A stretch of DNA of 64,000 bases, from contig JAITYX010000008.1 of NCBI GenBank assembly GCA_021018815.1, positions 8,368,001-8,432,000 of the forward strand. The letters run 5' to 3'. The DNA comes from Talinum fruticosum. Its lineage: Eukaryota; Streptophyta; Magnoliopsida; Caryophyllales; Talinaceae. This document shows positions 36,569-47,623 of the stretch, piece after piece. Both the position numbers and the translations under genes were made by a program. Below the pieces are notes generated by a model, which saw nothing but the letters and a program-made list of their open reading frames with translations, did no database searches and was not told the origin of the DNA. The stretch's first letter is position 1. Each line of letters opens with the position of its first letter.

Positions 36569-37153
36569 AAGTTATTTGCTCTGCCAGAAAAAAACATATT
36601 TTCAAGGTCGGATTATATTCCGGGATGCTGTTTTATTTGAAGACACGCCGAGGTCTTTTTACCTCTGAGTTGAGCATGAAGAGTTAAGATGTAGGAAGGA
36701 AATCATCCGTTTGAAATGGGATAGAATTCGATTTCTTTGTTTAGCAATGTTCACCTTGTAGTTCACAAGAAGGCTCATTTTCTGATATGTTTTAATCGCT
36801 AGAGTAAATACCAAATAATCTTGTCGGAGCAGCATATTCTTACGATTTATTATGACAGGGTTGAATTGATGCACCCCGTGTGGTTTTGAAGCTGTTGCTT
36901 CTGGTTATCTTCACTTCTGTCTGGAATTAGTTTTTAGGTGCTTTATAACAGTGATTTTTACATATAGAACCCTAGTGCAACTAGCGAGAGGAAGATATGT
37001 CTCAACTCTAGCCCGTACGGCAAGTGTTTTTTTGTTTTCTCAGTTGAGTGAAAGACTGAAAGTTGATCTCTCCTACTTTATAAGAATTGAAAAGGTTTCA
37101 ATTTAATTAACAATCATTTCGAACATGCTTTTAGTCAATATCCTGATACATAC
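36569..37153. other. 3' flank of the EF-Tu gene
   Basis: The first 350-400 bp probably hold the 3' UTR. Nothing coding is recognised before the LRR fragment that follows on the other strand. Confidence 0.5.
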
Positions 37154-37325
37154 CTGTGAACTCTGGGATATCTCCGGACAGTTGATTATGGCTCATATTT
37201 ACCATTGTCAGCATCTCACAGTTGCTAATCTAGGGCGGAATTTTTCCCCACAACTGATTATTGTTTACATCAATCGTGTAAAGCTGTTGCAACTTGCCAA
37301 ATTTTCGGGGGTATGCTTACAGAAT
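37154..37325 (-). pseudogene. Fragment of a BAM/CLV1-like LRR exon
   Basis: The minus strand encodes GKLQQLYTIDVNNNQL, then WGKIPP, a stop (TAG where CAG is expected), then ISNCEMLTMVNMSHNQLSG and DIPEFTG. This is the same LRR segment found at the 3' end of the BAM-like exon at 40.5 kb. It has a +1 indel near KIW/KFG and an in-frame stop, so it is a true relic. It ends at a donor-like CACAG followed by GTATG in phase 1, the same phase as the other copy. Confidence 0.75.
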
Positions 37326-37540
37326 CTACCACGAGAAACAATTATTATCCAAGCATTTTATATGTAGTATTGGACCAACGATCATCTTGGGGTCTCTTCC
37401 TTATCTTGAAAAGCAATATGATAGTCATCGGGATGCTTGTCATAAGCATTAATTAAAATTCAGAAAAATAGTAATCTATCCACAAGGGTATTCCAGATTG
37501 GTGAGGTTAACAAGGCTTCACCTTCACCTCATCTGTTTCT

Positions 37541-38890
37541 TCAATTCCTTCCTTCCCTCATTTGATGTTCGCTTGTACGCCTCTTCAACCTTTGCAACAC
37601 CCGATACTCCAGCCGGTAAGCCCATCTTGATAGCCAAAGAGGTTCTCGAGCCGATAACATGAAGTACCCCGAGATTACACCAACCGCCCACCCAACCGCA
37701 CACCCCATGAGTATGACTTCCCACAAATGTATGTTCGAGTCCCATTCTCGTATCTGGTGGTTTGACTGATGTTGGCAAAAGATGTGGAGGTGCATCTTCA
37801 TTTATGCACTTCTTCGATAGTGGAGATCCACACAATCTAGGATTTCCAAGATATGAGTCATTATCGAAGGTGTTCAGCTAAGTATTCCGTGGTATAGGGC
37901 CAACAAGTTGATTTTGAGAGACATTGAAGACCGCAAGATATGTTAGCTTTTCTATTTCTCGAGGAATTTCCCGCGAAGATTGTTGCATGATAAGTCCAAT
38001 GATTCAAGAACTTTTAAGCTACCTATTGTTGATGGAATCTTATTGGTAAAATTGTTGTGGGAAAGGTTTAGCCAGACACAATGCTTCCAAGTTCCCAATT
38101 GAAGTCGGGATATCTCCTTTAAACATGTTGCATGAAACATCAATAGTTGTCAGTGTGTTCAATATCCTTATTTCAAGATCCAATCCCTTCATCATGAATC
38201 GAAACTAAGAAGTACGGAACGAAGTCGGGGCCAACCAGTGCATCGTTGAGATGATCTTTCTTCACCTTCACCCACAAACATAATGGCTTTCATGTTCTCA
38301 ATTAATTTGCTCAGGTAAGGTTCCATTGAAACGATTATTGGACAAGTCAAGCATTCTCGACTTGCTAAACGAATCCTTTGAATGTGATCTAACCGTCAAC
38401 GGGCCATGGAAGTAATTGAAACGTAGAATTAACAACCGCAACTTTGGAAGAGTACCGAGCCGGTGTGGAAATGTATCGTTCAACCTATTGCTACCAAGAT
38501 TAACAACTTCCAAGTTGTTACATTGGGCCGGAGATCTCGGTACGATTCCTTCCAACCGGTTGAAACTCAAGTCAAGATCCATCAAATTATCACACCTGGA
38601 AAAATTTGCAGGTATACTTCCGCTAAGATTGTTGTGCTGCAAATTCAACACACGAAGCTCCTCGAACGAGTTGACTAAACAAAAAGGGATTTGACCAACT
38701 AACTTATTGTTTGATAAATCCAATGCTAAAAGGTTAGGTGATGAGTTGCAAATTGATGGATCAATCGAATCATTGAATCTGTTATTTGAGGCTAAGAATA
38801 TTCCAAGATTCGAGGCAAAAGCTGGAAGAGCTCCTTGTAATACATTGTAAGAAATGTCAACAAGAATAAACCAATCTTGTGTCTCTGCTC
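37541..38890 (-). pseudogene. LRR receptor-like protein (RLP) C-terminal half, decayed
   Basis: From 38890 the minus strand encodes ETQDWFILVDISYNVLQGAL and a run of LRRs (LLALDLSNNKLVGQIPFCL, LRVLNLQHNNLSGSIPANF) typical of the C-terminal LRRs and island region of plant RLPs. An extra A near 38310 breaks frame after LPEQ. Further LRRs (WLNLSHNNFTNKIPSTIGSL) continue in another frame. A TAG (37878-37880) interrupts the PIPRNT-LNTF segment, then LCGSPLSKKC appears and, in yet another frame, a membrane segment (GCAVGWAVGVISGYFML) and the short basic tail of RLPs. Several independent indels and stops make this a pseudogene. RLPs are plasma-membrane receptors in immunity or development. It may be exon 2 of a chimeric gene with the BAM-like exon upstream. 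Confidence 0.85.
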
Positions 38891-40468
38891 CTGTAAAAAA
38901 AGCCAAGGTAGGTTGAGAAAAGGTGGCTTTGAATTCATTGATCATGACTGACAAATTAATAAATTATTTAATGTATTGATCGGATTATGTAGATCAATAT
39001 CAACTTTGTCGGGAATGAATTCAAATTCAAATTCATATCCACCAAAATTGACCTTCGAAACTAATAAGCGGAACTCAATTCCCAACCAAAAAACTCAAAT
39101 TCAACTATAAAGTGATGATATATTAGACAATTCACCTTTTAACAATTTACATTTTTAATTAACCTTGATTTTTTCCCAACACATTAAAGTGACATGCAAT
39201 TTAAAATAGACGGAGTATTTATTTTATTTATACCATCATTGAGTCACACATATCTTCACTTAGTAAATTTGTAATATTGTCACTTATTTATTACTTAATT
39301 TTGTTTTTTTCAATAATAAAAAAATCACATGTGATATTACAAAAACTAAGTTATAAAAATGTTTCAACACATCAATTTAACGACATGATAACCTTTTCCT
39401 TATACATGAATGATATATTTCCTTGAGATTTTCCAACACTACCAATGCCATCTGGTAAAAAAGTTACTTTTATTATAAGATAATTATATTGAACCACCCA
39501 TCTGTCTATTACTACTATAAAAACAAAATAAGTGTGACTCTTCTCCCTTAATTTTATAGGCTAAACTCATTTATAGTCATTAATTGGACGAAAGAAAATA
39601 AGAGATTCATGTCTTTTTTTCTCGCCATTTATCATTTACTTTATATTCTCACCAAATGAAGCAATAAGAGATTTAAAATGAAAAATCGAAAGAAAATAAA
39701 CCAATTTTTGAAAAAATTGGACGAAAATAAGTCATTTTTTTCTTGTACATAAAAAGTATGTCTTTTAAGGGTTTTTTTTGGTTGTCAAACCACCATCGAG
39801 TTCGACCATGTTTGATTCATTAAGAAGCAAACGTGAACGATGCTTTTGAGCACTTCAATGACAGATCTATTACATTTGATAGTTCCTCCTTTTAATTCGG
39901 CTAAAAAGGAACATTTTATTTGGTTTGGGGGATTAAAATTTTGCTACAGGGAGGAAAAATAAGTGAATAATGTGGCAAATTAAATATGGAATTGTCTACC
40001 AGATTTTTAAAAAAAAAAAAATACACGAGACACAATTCATGTCTACCAAATTAATTTTCCGGTGGGTCGAGAGGTGGTTAAACATGTTGCTAGTAAAAAT
40101 ACTCTCTAAAGGTCATACATACTGTTCATGTCTAAAAGTTAATTTATTTTAATCCAATTTCCAAAAAAAAAAAAATGTCTTCCAAAAAAGTTGTTTATCA
40201 AACCATTGAATTAATTTTTGACTAAAATCAAAAAGTTAAATAACTAAAAAGTTATTTGCCAAACGGCAGTTATTGTCCCCCTCCTCCATGCCTTGCCTGA
40301 AGTTCCCTTGAGATAGATGTCTCTTATAAGAATTTGCATATCATTGTAAAAAAAATTACAAGTAAAATAAATAATGTTGTGATATGAAAATTTTAAAAGC
40401 TATTGTAATATTTGCTATAGACCCTCCAAGGTTACTATTTTAACTCAAGAACTTGAACATGGTCTTAC
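38891..40468 (-). other. Spacer or intron between the LRR pieces
   Basis: AT-rich and non-coding. On the minus strand it is bounded by a donor-like CCAG/GTAAG (40469/40468) and an acceptor-like tttttacag (38891), both in phase 1, so it could be a 1.58-kb intron of one LRR gene. No transposon ends are recognised. Confidence 0.5.
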
Positions 40469-41515
40469 CTGGCACCTCAGTTATACAGCCGGACAGCTGA
40501 TTTCGGCTTAAATTTAGCTGGAGCAACATCTTAGAGTTTTGAATCTGGGGCGGGATTTGGCCGGTCAAGTTATTACGGGTTAAGTGGATCTCTCGAAGCT
40601 GTTGCTGCAAGTGGGCAATTTCAGGGGTATGCTCCCAGTGAAGCTGTTCCCATCAAGATACAATAACCTAAGAGCCGAGAAGTTTCCAATGCTCGGTGGG
40701 ATCCTCCCACTCAGCTCGTTGTTTGAGAGAAACATATGCCAAAGATTGAGAGCAACAGAATCATGAGCCTCTGGGATGCTGCCAGAGAAGCGATTGTCTT
40801 CAAGGTTGAGGAATTGAAGTTTCGGAAGGCCAAACAGGGCCTTAGGAATCGACCCGCTGAGGAAATTATAACCCACGTCAATAAATGTCAGAGATTGGCA
40901 GCCTCCCAATGACTCCGGCAACTTCCCCGTCAGCTTGTTCCACGAAAGACCTAGACTATGCAGCTTGCCATTAGTTCCAAGCATTTGGGGCACACTCCCG
41001 CTCAAATAATTGTCGCTCAAGTAAAGTTCCTCGAGTTCCGGCAGGTCTCCGATGAATTCGGGTATAGCGCCGTTGAAGTTGTTGCCAGAGAGGTCGAGGA
41101 GTTGGAGGGCAGACAGGAGAGAGATGGAGGATGGGAGTGGGCCCGAGAGTCTGTTGCTTCCAGCGTGAAGATATCGGAGGTATGTGAGGAAGCCGATATC
41201 AGGGAGAGACTTCCGGTGAGGTTATAGCTGGAGATATCGAGGGAAACAACGGAGCCATTGGGGGGTGGAGGAGCAGTTGTAGTTAAACCACAAGTAGTTC
41301 TGGGAGGGGCAGCATCCAACACCAGGCCAAGTGCAGTGGTGGGTGGTGGAGTTCCAGGAGGAGAGAAAATCATGAGGGTCGTGAGTAATGGCTGATTTGA
41401 TGGCCAGTAAAGCATTGTATTCAGACAAAGTGAGGGGATGGATGAAATGGAGTTGGAGGAAGATGAGGAGGATCAAGAATGGCATTGTTATCTCCCTTGG
41501 GGAAACAGGCAACAT
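40469..41515 (-). pseudogene. BAM/CLV1-like LRR ectodomain, no kinase, three one-base breaks
   Basis: The minus strand encodes a signal peptide (MPFLILLIFLQLHFIHPLTL; the start may be 41515 or 41485), an LRRNT cap (LLAIKSAITHDPHDFLSSWN, then HHCTWPGVGC) and LRRs similar to BAM1/CLV1, including SIPKALFGLPKLQFLNL and LSNNELSGRIPPSIGNF. The reading moves through frames at a C6 run (plus 41260-41265), a C3 run (41202-41204) and a C4 run (40624-40627, inside SIP-PEIAHLQQ). Each needs exactly one more base, so all three may be consensus errors and the exon may be open. Compared with BAM1, several central LRRs are missing and no kinase domain follows. It ends at CCAG/GTAAG in phase 1. It could be a short receptor-like protein, the first exon of a chimera, or a decaying copy. 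Confidence 0.75.
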
Positions 41516-43179
41516 ATTACGACACTGTTTGCTCTTCAACTGTCGTACATTAATTTTTGTAACACCAGGGAATGGGATTATTTACGAATGTAAAAGTGCT
41601 GGAGAAAGATATAAATTGTGGTCCAGAAAAGTAGAATAACTCAACTTTGCTTCATGTCTTGGTTTGTGTGAAAGATGGGAGATTAGGACTTCTTCTCTAA
41701 ATGTTCTCTAAATGTGCTTTTTGGTGTGAATGCTTGATGTAATCTAAGGCGTATTCGACTTTACATACAAAACATATATAAAAATAAATATAAGTATAAA
41801 TAGAAATAAATATAAAAAACGAAATGAACATAAACGAACATAATAGATACATAAAAGAATATAAATAAATATAAAAATTTGTATTTTATTAAAAAATGAT
41901 TATAATAATAATTACAAATATTATATTTTATTTTTAAATGAAAAATAATTTTTATATTATTATTTTTCACAAATAATAAATTAACATTTGTCCCTATCTT
42001 TATTACCCTCAACGGCCATCTGCAGCATTTCCCCAATTCTTTGCCCCGGTATTACACGATGCAATTTTTTATAGTTTTTTTGTGTTTACGTCATCATCGT
42101 CGTATGTAGAGTCCATTTTTGAGTTTATGATAATTTTAACATGACTGCTTATAATTTTCTCAAGGGTAAAATATTATTTTGGCGAGTTTTTTTACTTTGT
42201 TTTTCTTATTAGTTATGTCATTTTCTTATTAGCATGTATTGATACTGAAAAATGATAATCAATAAATGCTTTCATATTAAACAGTCAGAGTACGTTAATT
42301 TTGAATACAATTGAATCAAATTATATAGAGGTCTATGTTTTCCTTAGTAATCTCGAGTCAAAATTGTGGAAACAATTTTTTTCGAGAAACAAAGATTAGG
42401 TCAATAAAACCCATTAAAACATATCTGCAAAGCAAACATAAACAAATATAAATGAATATAAATGAATATAAACGAATGTAAAAGAACATAAATAAATTCC
42501 GTTTTTCATGTAAATTCGAACGGGTTCTTAATCATTTATGAATGATAGACAATATATTTGATAGTTGTTGCTTGCTAACTATCTCGCTATGCCCTGTCAA
42601 CCAAATCTACCTAAATAATCTTGATGAGTAAGAAAACTGACTTTAAAACTTCTTTTAATGTTTACGTACATAGTCTATAAGTTGCTTTGTTACCATATGA
42701 TACCCCATCTAAATCTAGTTAGAGTAGTCCCGACGCATAAGAAGAACGATTTCAAGGTCCGTTCTAATTTCTGAGAGCGTAGTCTATAAGTTGCTCTGTC
42801 ACCATATATGTTTGTGCATCAAAGTGTTTATCCTTTTTCTTAAACAGTGGAAACATTACTTTTTTGGGTACCTTTTTTTTTTTGAGATAAGAAAGTGGGA
42901 GCCCATTACCATGAACAATGCATTATTCAATACCATTCATTACTTATTGAAGGTACAAATATTGAATGTTGATTTATGATTACCTATCACCCATTACCGA
43001 ATATTTGTTAGGTTCCCTCCATAATTGGTGGGACCCCACATAATTAATAAATAGAATAAAATAAAATGAAAAAAGGAAGAAAGTCACTGCAAGCAGCCGA
43101 ATGCATCATAATGAAGAAAGTGTTCTACTAAATGTTTGTCAGGAGCTTTATGGAGTGCAAAGTTCTCACAAAAGCAAAA
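41516..43179. other. AT-rich intergenic DNA
   Basis: No gene is recognised. Imperfect aacataaacgaac-like repeats occur at 41815-41880 and 42430-42500. Confidence 0.55.
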
Positions 43180-43495
43180 TGTTCGGTCCAAATATTACAT
43201 TATTTGTGTTCTTATTTCCTTAGTTTTTGTCTTATAAAATGACATATTTTTTTGAGAATTTTTACTTATTTTATTTATTTTGTAGATAATAAGTGAAACT
43301 AACCAACTCTTGAAAATTTAGTGTGAAAGGCAGAAAAATCGAACAATTGAACTTCAAAGTATGTGTAAGCTTCTTGGAGCATTCATTCAATGGATCTTCT
43401 GCTGGCCCATGATGACCTTCCACAAATACTTTGGTTATTCGAGCCCACATGAATTTTGCTAATTATATAATTAGCAAAATTTAAGTTTTGTGCTT
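43180..43495 (+). mobile_element. 5' end of an older LTR of the same family
   Basis: TGTTCGGTCCAAATATTAC at 43180 matches the first bases of the LTRs starting at 43496 (plus) and 49988 (minus), and similarity continues for over 120 bp (ttttgtagataataag). The LTR at 43496 appears to be inserted inside this one. A further piece at about 47205-47295 (atgttaattagctgttag) resembles LTR interior and may be its continuation. No 3' end was found. Confidence 0.6.
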
Positions 43496-43861
43496 TGTTC
43501 GGCCTAAATATTGCATTATTTATACCCCTATTTATCTAATTTTTATCTCGTAAAATAATATAATTTTTAGAATTTTTACTATTATTAGTTATTTTTGTGG
43601 GTAATAAATCAAGTCCGATAAGTTGAGGAAAATTGATGCAAAAATAATAGGAATTTAACAATTTGAAGCCTTCTAATTGTTTGCTCCAAATCTCTCTTAC
43701 CAATTATATGGGCCAAGCCCATAATCATGCTTAGAATTAGTCCAGCCGTGATCATCAGGAAAAAGGGGCAAGAATGGTTTATGTAAAATTTTGGACGCTG
43801 ACATCATGATGATGTCATCACGACATCAGCAGCAAACCAATCTCGTCACGCTGGAAATTTA

Positions 43862-44322
43862 GGCTCTATTTGATTTGAAGAAAATAGGTTGGAAAGAAAA
43901 TTTTTAAAAAAGTAATGAGAAAAAAGTTGTGGGAAAATTAATTTTTTCTTGTATTTGATTCAAGGAAAAATAAAGGGAAAAAAAGTATAATCATTTTCCA
44001 ACTTCTTAGCCATCACTACATTGTCATGGAGAGGAGAGAGAAAATACTCAATTAAATTGATTAATTAAGAGAGAGAGAAAATTCTTAATGACCTTTCTTA
44101 ATAGAATTCTCTCTCTTTTCTCCATTTCTCTCTCTTTGTGAATTTTTTTCCATTTTCCTCTCAATTTTGGAAGGAACATATCATTGACCAAATTAATAAA
44201 ATTTTCCATGAGTTTTTCCATCAAACTTTTTTCTCTCCTTTTTCTTCAATTCAAACAAGGGAAAGAAATTTATTTTCCAATTTTTTTCTTTCCTTATAAT
44301 TTTCTTAGAATCAAATAGAGTC
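43862..44322. mobile_element. Tourist/Harbinger-like MITE inside LTR copy 1
   Basis: A 461-bp AT-rich element with inverted ends GGCTCTATTTGATTT and GACTCTATTTGATTC (reverse complement of the right end), flanked by TTA and TAA. GG-C-CTNTTTG ends with a short TA-type target are typical of PIF/Harbinger Tourist elements. No ORF is present. Confidence 0.65.
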
Positions 44323-44418
44323 TAAAGGAAGAGCGAGGAATTTATGTTGCGATGACATCATTGTGATAAGATGCTGACATCAGCATCAAAATCCTACAGC
44401 CTTGGAAAATCAAGGGCA

Positions 44419-44421
<3 letters not shown>

Positions 44422-44462
<41 letters not shown>
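44422..44462. repeat. (TA)n microsatellite in LTR copy 1
   Basis: About 20 TA units. LTR copy 2 has a matching but shorter (TA)n at the same internal position (48698-48715), so the tract belongs to the LTR family. Confidence 0.9.
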
Positions 44463-44467
<5 letters not shown>

Positions 44468-45155
44468 CCGCAGCTTGGAGCATAAGTGGGGACAATTAGG
44501 GCAGTCGCAGCTACGGCTTAGGTTTAGTTTGGGATTAATTTTAGTTTAGTTTCTTTTACCTCTTGTAAATTTTATCTCAAATACTATAGATTCAATTATT
44601 ATTTTTAGTTCTACTTATTAATTCAGTTCTCGACAATTTTCAATTCAATTCGTTCCCAGTAACTTCTTCCCTTTTGTCTCTCCTTTGTTCCTAATTTGTT
44701 TAATTTAGTTTAAAGATTCAATTTTTATTATATTTTGATGTTAATAGTAGTTATATTATTTGTTTGATTTCATGTTTAACTTTATTTTGTTAGTTTACGT
44801 TGTTATTCAAGTCAATCTTTGTTAGTAGTCATTAGATTAATTTTGTTTCATGTTAATTAGTTGTTAATTTGTATCACTTTGGTTGTGTTTAGCCTCTTGA
44901 TGGCTAATTAATTTTGTTTAGGCCTTTACTTACCTAGTTTATGCTAGTATTTTGGGATTGTTTCTCATACTCGCCACATAGGTTCGATGAGATGCCCGAA
45001 AGGGTCTTTTCATGTTGTTTTTTTAGGCGGTTGGTCTATCACTGAAAGTTAGAGTCAATTTGCTAGTGTGGGTAAAGAGAATAGTTGAGATTTTGGATTG
45101 AAAATAGCCTAAATTCTAGCTAGGTCCGAAGTTGCTATTTTTGTCGTTTAGTTGG

Positions 45156-46636
45156 TGTTAAACCTCGTTTTTACCGGTTTTTAAGGCATTATTTAACCCA
45201 ATTCCGTGATGATTTCTATGATATTTATTAAGTTTTGGGTTGAATTTTGCTTAATTTCTCTTTATCGTCACCTAAGCTCGTGAATCTCTTTATTTCAGGT
45301 TTTTGGACTTAAATTAGAGAGATTCGAGACAAATTTGATGAAAAGCGATGAAGAGGAGAGTTCGGGCCCAAGAAGAGGCAAGAAAGAAGCCTAAAATACA
45401 TCAAGAGACGTTGCACGGCCCCCTGTGAAAAGCCGCACAGCCGTGCAGATCATCGAGCGAAGGACCCGAAGTGAAGGAAGGCCGCACGGCCCCTCGTGCG
45501 CGTTTCGCACGGCCGTGCGAGAAGTTACGAAATTGAAGTTGTGCACGGTACCCCATGCGGAAGCTGCACGGCCGTGCGAATCATCTAGAGAGTTCACAGT
45601 TTTCGCACGGTACCCCGTGCGAAACATGCACGCCCGTGCGTATCCGCCGCAGAACCTCGCACGGTACCCCGTGCGACTTTCGCACGGCCGTGCGACTCAT
45701 TGTTTCGGCTATTATTTAAGTTTCCTAATTGTAATTGTTGAAGGATTCTATTCCATAATTTAGAGATTTAGCTAGGGTTTTCGAGAGGAGCTCCGAGAGG
45801 AGACTCAAGAACACTCATTATTGTTATTCTACTTCAAGTTTTTATGATTGAATCGCATCAAGCTTTTTATTCGGTAATCGTAATTTCTTCTCTTTGTGTT
45901 TTCTTCACAATTTCTCTTCGTTTCTCTATGGCTATTTTCCCCAATCTTTGTCAATTGTTTAGTATCATGTTTAGAGGCTAAATTCTCTACTTAGGTTGGG
46001 ATTGATCCCTATTATGCCTCGATAATCATGAATTGAGTACCAATTGAGTTGTTCTATGCTTGTTAGATTAGAATTCACTTCGTTCATCACTTTTTCATTG
46101 ATTACCTCGAAAGAGGACTCTTTTGCTCTTATTAGGATTTTGTGAACATCGAAAGATGAGAACTCACCTAGAATGACGTTGTGAACGATTAGAACTTCAA
46201 TATGAAAATAATTAAGGTTTTAATCGGGGTTGTGAGGTGCATTCTTTATGATTTGCTCTTTATTAATCCCATGAAAATAGGTGATTAGATTGTGCAAGAT
46301 TCGTCTTTGACCTTCGAAACTAGGCGAAGATAGGTTTAATTTGGTGTCTCCCCTTCTAAACTGCTAGCATAGGCAAACCTCAAGCGGTATTTGATGTTGA
46401 TTTCAGGCATAGTAGTGTGATTAATCCCAATCTAAGGCTTGTTATTCATTGATCTTTCTTAGTTATTTTAGTAGTTGAATCCAAAACCAAATCACTGTCG
46501 AACCGAGTTTCTACCTAGATTAGAGTTTTTGGGTAAATTTAGTATTTGAAAACGAGTTCTTTGTGGACACAACCCGTACTTGCCGGTTCCTAGCTATAGC
46601 TACACCATGCACTTGCGGTAAATATTTTTCTCAACA
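45156..46636 (+). mobile_element. Solo LTR of a second family, nested in copy 1
   Basis: A 1,481-bp segment starts TGTTAAACCTCG and ends TTTTTCTCAACA (TGTT...AACA). It is flanked by GTTGG (45151-45155) and ATTGG (46637-46641), a 5-bp duplication with one mismatch. Copy 2 on the other strand has the uninterrupted site (tttagttgggctaacc), which shows that this piece is an insertion. It includes the GC-rich palindrome array at 45411-45710. No coding domains. Confidence 0.88.
45411..45710. repeat. Array of GCACGGCCGTGC palindromes in the nested LTR
   Basis: About five loosely tandem units of 55-70 bp carry the 12-bp palindrome gcacggccgtgc or close variants, alternating with gcacggtaccccgtgcg. 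It is a GC- and CpG-rich island in AT-rich DNA. ORFs on both strands here are a by-product of the lack of stop codons. Confidence 0.8.
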
Positions 46637-47017
46637 ATTGGGCTAACCCTACGAAAGTAGGTGGTTAAAATAATTAGACTAGCTCATGACCCTCGAAAGT
46701 GTGGCTTGAGTAGGCTTTGATGGTGCAACCGACCATTCCTAAGTACTTGTATAAACTTGGGTAGGTTTAGGCTTGACTTGATTAATTAGTTTATTAAGTG
46801 GTAAAATCACAACCCGAGTATTTTATTTTTATTGCTTTCTCGGTTAGTTTAATCACCGGATATATCTCATCCGTATTGATTCGCCTAGATAGAAAGTTTA
46901 GATTAGCTTTGATATTTGAAACACAACTATCTCGTGGATACGACCCGTGCTTGCCGGCTAGCTACAACTACGCCGTGCACTTGCGGTTATAATTTTAGAA
47001 CTCAATTCTTCCTAACA

Positions 47018-47623
47018 TGCTTTCTCTTTCCCAATCATGTCAACTCTGGTCCATCACAAAGCAAAACAATTTCACTAGAAAATAGTTTCCAATTTGCTTT
47101 TGGATACTCAATAACAAAGGCGGTTAGGCACATACATAATTTGGACGTAATTAGGATTGTGGGGATATTAGGCTATATAAAAAGGCGGTTAGGCATATAT
47201 ATCGTTTAGTTGCTAGATTGATTGTGTTTTATGTTAATTAGCTGTTAGTTTATGTTGTTTTGGTTGTGACTAGCCTCTTAATAGCTAATTTATTTTATTC
47301 TAATAAAATAAAAGGAATAAAATAATAAAAATACAAGCATATTTTTTTGTGTGACATTCTCTTTTGTGTATTTATGCCAAGTGGAGCCTCCAATAGAGTA
47401 ATTTTCTTTGACTATTTAGTAAACGTTATAACCATTTTCCTCGTTTTTTCCCCTTCAAGCTCAATTTAGACTACATTGCGCGTGATATGGGACAAATCGT
47501 AGTTTTATGAGTTGACATTATATGATAAATTCGGTTTTGGAGGGAGATAATTTGATTTTTTTAAAGGGAACTACGAAAATGTGCTTGGTCCTTGCGTAGG
47601 ATTGATTTAACCTATTGTTAATT
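47018..47623. other. Spacer between the two opposed LTRs
   Basis: Contains two ggcggttaggcatat-like repeats (about 47117 and 47181) and a stretch at 47205-47295 resembling LTR interior. No coding content. It ends with TTAAT, the target duplication of LTR copy 2. Confidence 0.5.

Larger units (their letters stand above)
43496..47017 (+). mobile_element. Solo LTR (copy 1) carrying nested insertions
   Basis: It starts TGTTCGGCC and ends CTTCCTAACA (TGTT...AACA). It is flanked by an exact 5-bp duplication TGCTT (43491-43495 and 47018-47022). It holds a Tourist-like MITE, a (TA)n tract and a second solo LTR; without these the LTR is about 1.57 kb. No primer-binding site or retroviral-type domains are attached, so it is a solo LTR left by recombination. 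Near its 3' end it has gtggatacgacccgtgcttg and a cgtgcacttgcgg motif, which also occur in the nested LTR. The family is not assigned; a Ty3/gypsy origin is possible. Confidence 0.85.

Noticed and set aside
38416..38694. Plus-strand ORFs across the LRR region
   Set aside because: Antisense shadows of the LRR repeats on the minus strand.
45391..45763. Overlapping ORFs on both strands in GC-rich DNA
   Set aside because: They lie in the palindrome array of a solo LTR; stop codons are rare there because of GC content.
47053..47062. acaaagcaaaa as a target duplication pairing with 43171-43179
   Set aside because: The sequence before it does not end in CA, so it does not define an LTR end.
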